From assembly GCA_023448955.1 (NCBI GenBank), contig JAEXJU010000109.1:1-8136 (forward strand): 8,136 nt of DNA. The letters run 5' to 3'. A program made the position numbers and the translations under genes. Positions 4,697 through 8,136 of the stretch are shown here, piece after piece (the first letter of the stretch is position 1; each line of letters starts with the position of its first letter). The stretch is from Bacteroidota bacterium (GTDB lineage: Bacteria; Bacteroidota; Bacteroidia; Flavobacteriales; Weeksellaceae). Under the pieces are notes generated by a model that was given only the letters and a program-made list of their open reading frames with translations, was not told the DNA's origin and did not search any database.

Positions 4697-6616
4697 ATGA
4701 ACAATTGGAGACGGCAAGAACTCGTTGCCTTAATTTACAGGTTATTTCTGGTTTTTTTCTTTTACCAGACTGCCAGGCTGTTATTTTGGTTTTTCAACAG
4801 TGATCTTATAAAAGTCAATAGTATCTCGGAGTATTTCAGTCTCGCATATTACGGAACTGCGTTTGATACAACCGCAATTCTTTACATCAATGCTGTTTTT
4901 ATTCTGCTCAGTATTATTCCACTTACCATTAATACAAAGAGATCATATCAGAAATTTCTGTTCTACTGGTATTTTATTACGAATGGAATAGCCTTTTCTA
5001 TGAACTTCGGAGATATTATCTATTTCAGATTCAGCCAGGCAAGACTTACGTCAGCTGCTATCGATGTTGGCAAAAATGAAGACAATCTTGGGAAGGTTTT
5101 TTTCAACGCATTGCTGCAACATCCTTTCGTGTTTATATGGTTTGTCCTTATTTTGGTTGCGTGGGTTTTGCTTTATAAAAAAGTTAAGATCCAAGAAAAA
5201 AAGCCTACGAATCTTGTTCTGTATTTTGTTTCTTCTGTAGTCAGTCTTTGCGTTATCGCCACACTTACTGTTGGCGGAATCCGAGGTGATTTCAAACATT
5301 CTACAAGGCCGATTAATTTAGTCGATGCTAATAAACATGTAACCAATCCTCAGCAGGCCAATCTGGTACTGAACAGCGTTTTTTCATTTTTGAGAACCAT
5401 TAATACCAATAATTTTAAATTGGTTCATTTTGTGAGCGAGGATTTTATACAACAAGAGATTAAACCTTATAAGCTTTATCAGAATGAAGTGGAGCAGAAA
5501 CCAAATGTTGTTATTTTTATTATGGAAAGCTTTGCAAAAGAATATTCCGGCGCTTTTAATAAGAATACTGATATAAAAGATTTTGTTTCCTATACACCAT
5601 TTGTGGATAGTCTGGCCAATGAGAGTCTCATTTTCACCAACGCATTTGCTAACGGGAGACAATCTATCCACGGGATGAGTTCGGTTCTGGCAGGAATTCC
5701 CAGCCTTACGGATGCTTTCACCAGTTCCCCATATTCTAATCAGAAAATTCAGTCCATTGTTTCTGTTTGTAATGAAATGGGTTATGATACCAGTTTCTAT
5801 CACGGAGCTCCAAACGGCTCAATGGGCTTTCAGGGATTTGGTAACATTCTGGGCTTTAAACATTATTACGGAAAAAACGAATATAATAATGATGATGATT
5901 TTGATGGAATCTGGGCAATCTGGGACGAACCGTTTTTCCAGTATTTTGCAAAGAATATTGGAAAGAAACAGCCATTTATGGCAACACTGTTTTCTGCATC
6001 TTCACATGATCCGTTTAAAATTCCGGAAAAATATCAGAATAAATTCAAGCCAGGATCGTTGCAAATCCATGCGCCAATAAGATATACGGATTATTCTTTA
6101 AAGAAGTTTTTCGAAACTGCCAAAAAACAACCTTGGTATAACAATACTATTTTTGTAATTACCGCAGATCATACCAATCAGGTTCAATATCCGGAATATC
6201 TGAAGACAATGAACCGGTTTGCAATTCCGATATTATTTTTCTCGCCAAATCCAAAGTATAATCTCAAGGGTGTAGATGCAGGTTTTGCTCAGCAAATAGA
6301 TATTTATCCAACTTTGGCAGATTTAATAGGTTATAATAAAAAAATCAGAAGCTGGGGCAGAAGTCTAATATCCGGAAAAAATGAACATTATATCATCGTT
6401 AATTCTGACTCAATTCAGGAGCAGATGATCATTGGTAATTTTATTTACACTTTTAATGGAAAGGATGTTACAGGAATCTATGATAAAACAGATTTGGGTC
6501 TGTCTAAAAATCTGATCCATAAAAACCTGACCGACGAACAAAAACTCGGAATTGAAAAAGCGAAAGGCTGGTATCAGGATTATATGGATCGGGTTATCAA
6601 CAGAAAATTGTATTGA
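4697..6616 (+). CDS. LTA synthase-like sulfatase-family membrane enzyme
   Basis: This 639-residue protein has an N-terminal membrane half (helices about 11-34, 56-78, 86-109, 142-160 and 172-193) and a C-terminal extracytoplasmic alkaline-phosphatase/sulfatase domain (about 268-560), the layout of lipoteichoic acid synthases. Likely metal and active-site residues are Glu277 in VVIFIMESFAKEY, Ser323 in FANGRQSIHGMSSVLAGIPSL, His369, His437 in SASSHDPF, and Asp491-His492 in VITADHTNQ. Ser323 stands where LtaS has its catalytic Thr. Such proteins transfer phosphoglycerol or phosphoethanolamine to lipids or glycans. Lacking teichoic acids, a Gram-negative flavobacterium probably uses it on an envelope lipid or polysaccharide; donor and acceptor are unknown. 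Divergence from pssA fits a phospholipid-derived head group but does not prove it. True sulfate ester hydrolysis is less likely: no C-x-P-x-R motif is seen. The ATG at 4697 is the only upstream start in frame. Confidence 0.88.
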   Translation: MNNWRRQELVALIYRLFLVFFFYQTARLLFWFFNSDLIKVNSISEYFSLAYYGTAFDTTAILYINAVFILLSIIPLTINTKRSYQKFLFYWYFITNGIAFSMNFGDIIYFRFSQARLTSAAIDVGKNEDNLGKVFFNALLQHPFVFIWFVLILVAWVLLYKKVKIQEKKPTNLVLYFVSSVVSLCVIATLTVGGIRGDFKHSTRPINLVDANKHVTNPQQANLVLNSVFSFLRTINTNNFKLVHFVSEDFIQQEIKPYKLYQNEVEQKPNVVIFIMESFAKEYSGAFNKNTDIKDFVSYTPFVDSLANESLIFTNAFANGRQSIHGMSSVLAGIPSLTDAFTSSPYSNQKIQSIVSVCNEMGYDTSFYHGAPNGSMGFQGFGNILGFKHYYGKNEYNNDDDFDGIWAIWDEPFFQYFAKNIGKKQPFMATLFSASSHDPFKIPEKYQNKFKPGSLQIHAPIRYTDYSLKKFFETAKKQPWYNNTIFVITADHTNQVQYPEYLKTMNRFAIPILFFSPNPKYNLKGVDAGFAQQIDIYPTLADLIGYNKKIRSWGRSLISGKNEHYIIVNSDSIQEQMIIGNFIYTFNGKDVTGIYDKTDLGLSKNLIHKNLTDEQKLGIEKAKGWYQDYMDRVINRKLY

Positions 6617-6684
6617 TTGTTATCGTTTAAAATCTGAATAATTGCTCATCTTACTATATTTATGCTTTGGATAGCAAAAAAATA

Positions 6685-6735
6685 TTGTTTGTTTAAAATA
6701 AATTTATATTTTTAGCAATGTTAATTTAACGTTAA
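6685..6735 (+). promoter_or_regulatory. Possible DUF2147 promoter and leader palindrome
   Basis: TTG at 6685-6687 and a variant -7 box TATATTTT (6705-6712, T in place of the final G) are 17 nt apart. Downstream, TTAACGTTAA (6726-6735) is a perfect 10-bp palindrome in what would be the 5' untranslated region, about 43 nt before the ATG at 6779. The box is imperfect, so the start site is uncertain. The rest of the 162-bp spacer after the sulfatase-like gene shows no clear terminator or gene, only A/T-rich DNA with AAAC repeats near 6754-6765. Confidence 0.35.
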
Positions 6736-6778
6736 GGATTAATTATTATCAAAAACAAACAAACTTAAAATAAAGACA

Positions 6779-7195
6779 ATGAAAAAATTAATTTTAGCAT
6801 TTGCCTTATCATTCATTGGTGTTCTTTCATTTGCACAGATCGAAGGAAAATGGAAAACAATTGATGACGAAACCGGAAAACCAAAATCCATAGTAGAAAT
6901 TTGGAAAAAACCAAATGGAAAGTATTATGGTAAAATTGTACAATTGCTTATAAAACCTGAAAATAACAATTGTGTAAAATGTAAAGATGATCGCAAAAAT
7001 AAACCATTAATAGGTTTAGAAATTATCCGAGATCTCTCAAAAGATGGTAATGAATTTTCCGGGGGTTCAATCACTAATCCAAAAGATGGTAAATCTTACA
7101 AAACTGAAATCGTGAGAGAAGGCAATGAGCTTAAGGTAAAAGCTCTTATTTTAGGAATTGCTGTAAAAACTCAGACTTGGCATAAAGTTGATTAA
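6779..7195 (+). CDS. Secreted DUF2147 domain protein
   Basis: This 138-residue protein starts with a classical signal peptide (MKK, a hydrophobic core LILAFALSFIGVL, then SFAQ, with cleavage likely near residue 19-20). The mature part is a single DUF2147 domain: GKWKTIDDETGKPKSIVEI (23-41), a Cys pair C65-x2-C68 followed by KNKPLIGLEI, a glycine-rich GGSITNPKDGKSYK (95-108), and the closing KTQTWHKV. DUF2147 proteins are small periplasmic or outer-surface proteins of unknown role; a lipocalin-like beta-barrel is commonly supposed. No lipobox Cys is present after the signal peptide, so it is probably soluble in the periplasm. The gene is monocistronic: it follows a 162-bp spacer and ends 20 bp before a strong terminator. 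The ATG after AATAAAGACA is the only sensible start, because it begins the signal peptide. Confidence 0.93.
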   Translation: MKKLILAFALSFIGVLSFAQIEGKWKTIDDETGKPKSIVEIWKKPNGKYYGKIVQLLIKPENNNCVKCKDDRKNKPLIGLEIIRDLSKDGNEFSGGSITNPKDGKSYKTEIVREGNELKVKALILGIAVKTQTWHKVD

Positions 7196-7215
7196 TTAAA
7201 ATTATGATAAATCAC

Positions 7216-7240
7216 AGGCTTCCATTCGGAAGCCTTTTTT
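7216..7240 (+). terminator. Intrinsic terminator of the DUF2147 gene
   Basis: AGGCTTCC (7216-7223), loop ATTC, GGAAGCCT (7228-7235) form a perfect 8-bp stem, followed by six T residues counting the last base of the stem (7235-7240). It lies 20 bp after the DUF2147 stop and separates that gene from pdhB. No T tract is found for the opposite strand. Confidence 0.92.
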
Positions 7241-7265
7241 GTTATGCGAATAATAAAAAAATTAA

Positions 7266-7273
7266 TACTTTTG
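7266..7273 (+). promoter_or_regulatory. Probable pdhB -7 box
   Basis: TACTTTTG is an exact TAnnTTTG match ending 29 nt before the pdhB ATG, the same distance as the box before the DUF6341 gene. A TTTG at 7238-7241, overlapping the T tract of the preceding terminator, lies 24 nt upstream, slightly farther than the usual -33 spacing. Confidence 0.55.
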
Positions 7274-7302
7274 TACTTCAATTTTAAAAGAACAGTTTCA
7301 AA

Positions 7303-8136
7303 ATGAAAGAATATACATTTCGTGAAGTGATCGCTCAGGCAATGAGTGAGGAAATGCGCAAAGACGAATCCATATTTCTTGTAGGCGAGGAAGTGGCCGA
7401 ATATAACGGTGCTTACAAAGCTTCCAAAGGAATGCTGGACGAATTCGGACCAAAAAGAATCATCGACGCACCAATTGCCGAACTTGGTTTCACAGGTATC
7501 GCTGTAGGTGCTGCAATGAATGGGAACCGTCCGATAGTAGAGTTTATGACATTCAACTTCTCGATGGTGGCTATTGATCAGATTATTAACAATGCTGCAA
7601 AAATCTATCAGATGAGTGGTGGTCAGTGGAACTGCCCTGCGGTTTTCCGTGGGCCAACAGCTTCTGCCGGTCAGTTGGGAGCAACACACTCTCAGGCTTT
7701 CGAAAGCTGGTATGCCAACTGTCCTGGACTGAAAGTCGTAGTGCCTTCCAATCCATACGATGCAAAAGGACTTCTGAAAACAGCAATTCAGGATAATGAT
7801 CCGGTAATCTTCATGGAATCTGAGCAGATGTATGGAGATAAAATGGAAATCCCTGAAGAAGAATATTATATCCCGATCGGGAAGGCCGATATCAAGAAAG
7901 AAGGTAAAGATGTCACTTTGGTATCTTTCGGCAAGATTATGAAACTGGCACTTCAGGCAGCGGCAGATCTTGAAAAAGAAGGAATCTCTGTAGAAGTAAT
8001 TGACCTGAGAACCGTTCGTCCATTGGATTATGATACAGTTCTTGAATCTGTTAAGAAAACCAACAGACTGGTAATTCTGCAAGAAGCTTGGCCGTTTGCA
8101 TCTGTAGCATCAGAGATCACTTATAAGGTTCAGCAG
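7303..8136 (+). CDS. pdhB: Pyruvate dehydrogenase E1 component, beta subunit (3' end missing)
   Basis: The first 278 codons are present, open to the window edge; family members are about 325 residues, so roughly 50 are missing. The subunit pairs with E1 alpha to decarboxylate pyruvate with thiamine diphosphate and pass acetyl to the lipoyl domain of E2, feeding acetyl-CoA into central metabolism in the cytoplasm. Visible signatures are GEEVAEYNGAYKASKGML (28-45), the catalytic-site Glu60 in APIAELGFTGIAVGAA, VEFMTFNFSMVAIDQIINNAAK (79-100), FRGPTASAGQLGATHSQ (115-131, His129 in the active site), and the C-terminal transketolase domain from about 195 with VIDLRTVRPLD. The acyl specificity (pyruvate rather than branched-chain keto acids) is inferred from resemblance to PdhB. 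The ATG at 7303 starts the conserved MKEYTFREVIAQAM. E1 alpha is not adjacent upstream, so this is a separately encoded beta subunit with its own promoter. Confidence 0.94.
   Translation, partial: MKEYTFREVIAQAMSEEMRKDESIFLVGEEVAEYNGAYKASKGMLDEFGPKRIIDAPIAELGFTGIAVGAAMNGNRPIVEFMTFNFSMVAIDQIINNAAKIYQMSGGQWNCPAVFRGPTASAGQLGATHSQAFESWYANCPGLKVVVPSNPYDAKGLLKTAIQDNDPVIFMESEQMYGDKMEIPEEEYYIPIGKADIKKEGKDVTLVSFGKIMKLALQAAADLEKEGISVEVIDLRTVRPLDYDTVLESVKKTNRLVILQEAWPFASVASEITYKVQQ

Noticed and set aside
5384..5803. A 139-codon - strand open frame inside the sulfatase-like gene
   Set aside because: It is fully antisense to conserved active-site segments (the Glu277 and Ser323 regions) and its translation has no recognisable fold or membrane signature.
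7192..8082. A 296-codon open frame on the - strand, antisense to the last gene
   Set aside because: It is the antisense shadow of pdhB, whose + strand translation is highly conserved. The antisense product is rich in His, Cys and Phe, with no domain pattern, and has no promoter or plausible start context.

Overview
The window reads as ordinary chromosomal DNA of a flavobacterium (Bacteroidota, Flavobacteriia), most likely Chryseobacterium or a close Weeksellaceae relative. The reasons are the AT-rich composition, starts without strong Shine-Dalgarno sequences, repeated TAnnTTTG (-7 type) Bacteroidota promoter boxes, and families typical of this group (DUF3109, DUF6427, DUF6341, a DUF2147 secreted protein, a Bacteroidota-type sulfatase/LTA-synthase-like protein). 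The genus is inferred from gene content and repeat style, not from a marker gene.

Left part (1-1385): a leftward pair, a DUF6427 multi-pass membrane protein followed by a truncated DUF3109 Cys-rich protein, diverges from a small rightward DUF6341 membrane protein. An 18-bp near-palindrome between them carries a -7 promoter box on each strand. A strong, probably bidirectional terminator closes the DUF6341 gene against the next leftward block.

Middle part (1402-4586): five leftward genes: pssA (phosphatidylserine synthase), a DEDDh 3'-5' exonuclease with an extra C-terminal domain, a DUF486/DMT small membrane protein, an FAH-family hydrolase and a universal stress protein. The exonuclease, DUF486 and FAH genes are 13-27 bp apart and look co-transcribed. 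The stress protein gene has its own promoter box. The 167-bp spacer between pssA and the exonuclease gene is almost wholly repetitive: a heptamer tract, an imperfect inverted repeat made partly of 9-mers, and a second heptamer tract.

Right part (4634-8136): a sulfatase/LTA-synthase-like membrane enzyme diverges from pssA across a spacer holding a third heptamer tract. It is followed by a secreted DUF2147 protein with a clear terminator, then the 5' 278 codons of the pyruvate dehydrogenase E1 beta subunit, which runs off the window.

I see no mobile element, CRISPR array, RNA gene, toxin-antitoxin pair or defence system, and no convincing new multi-gene system. The unusual content is non-coding: three intergenic tracts with exact 7-bp phasing, a back-to-back promoter palindrome, and three genes whose -7 box lies only 3-4 nt before the ATG, suggesting leaderless or nearly leaderless mRNAs.
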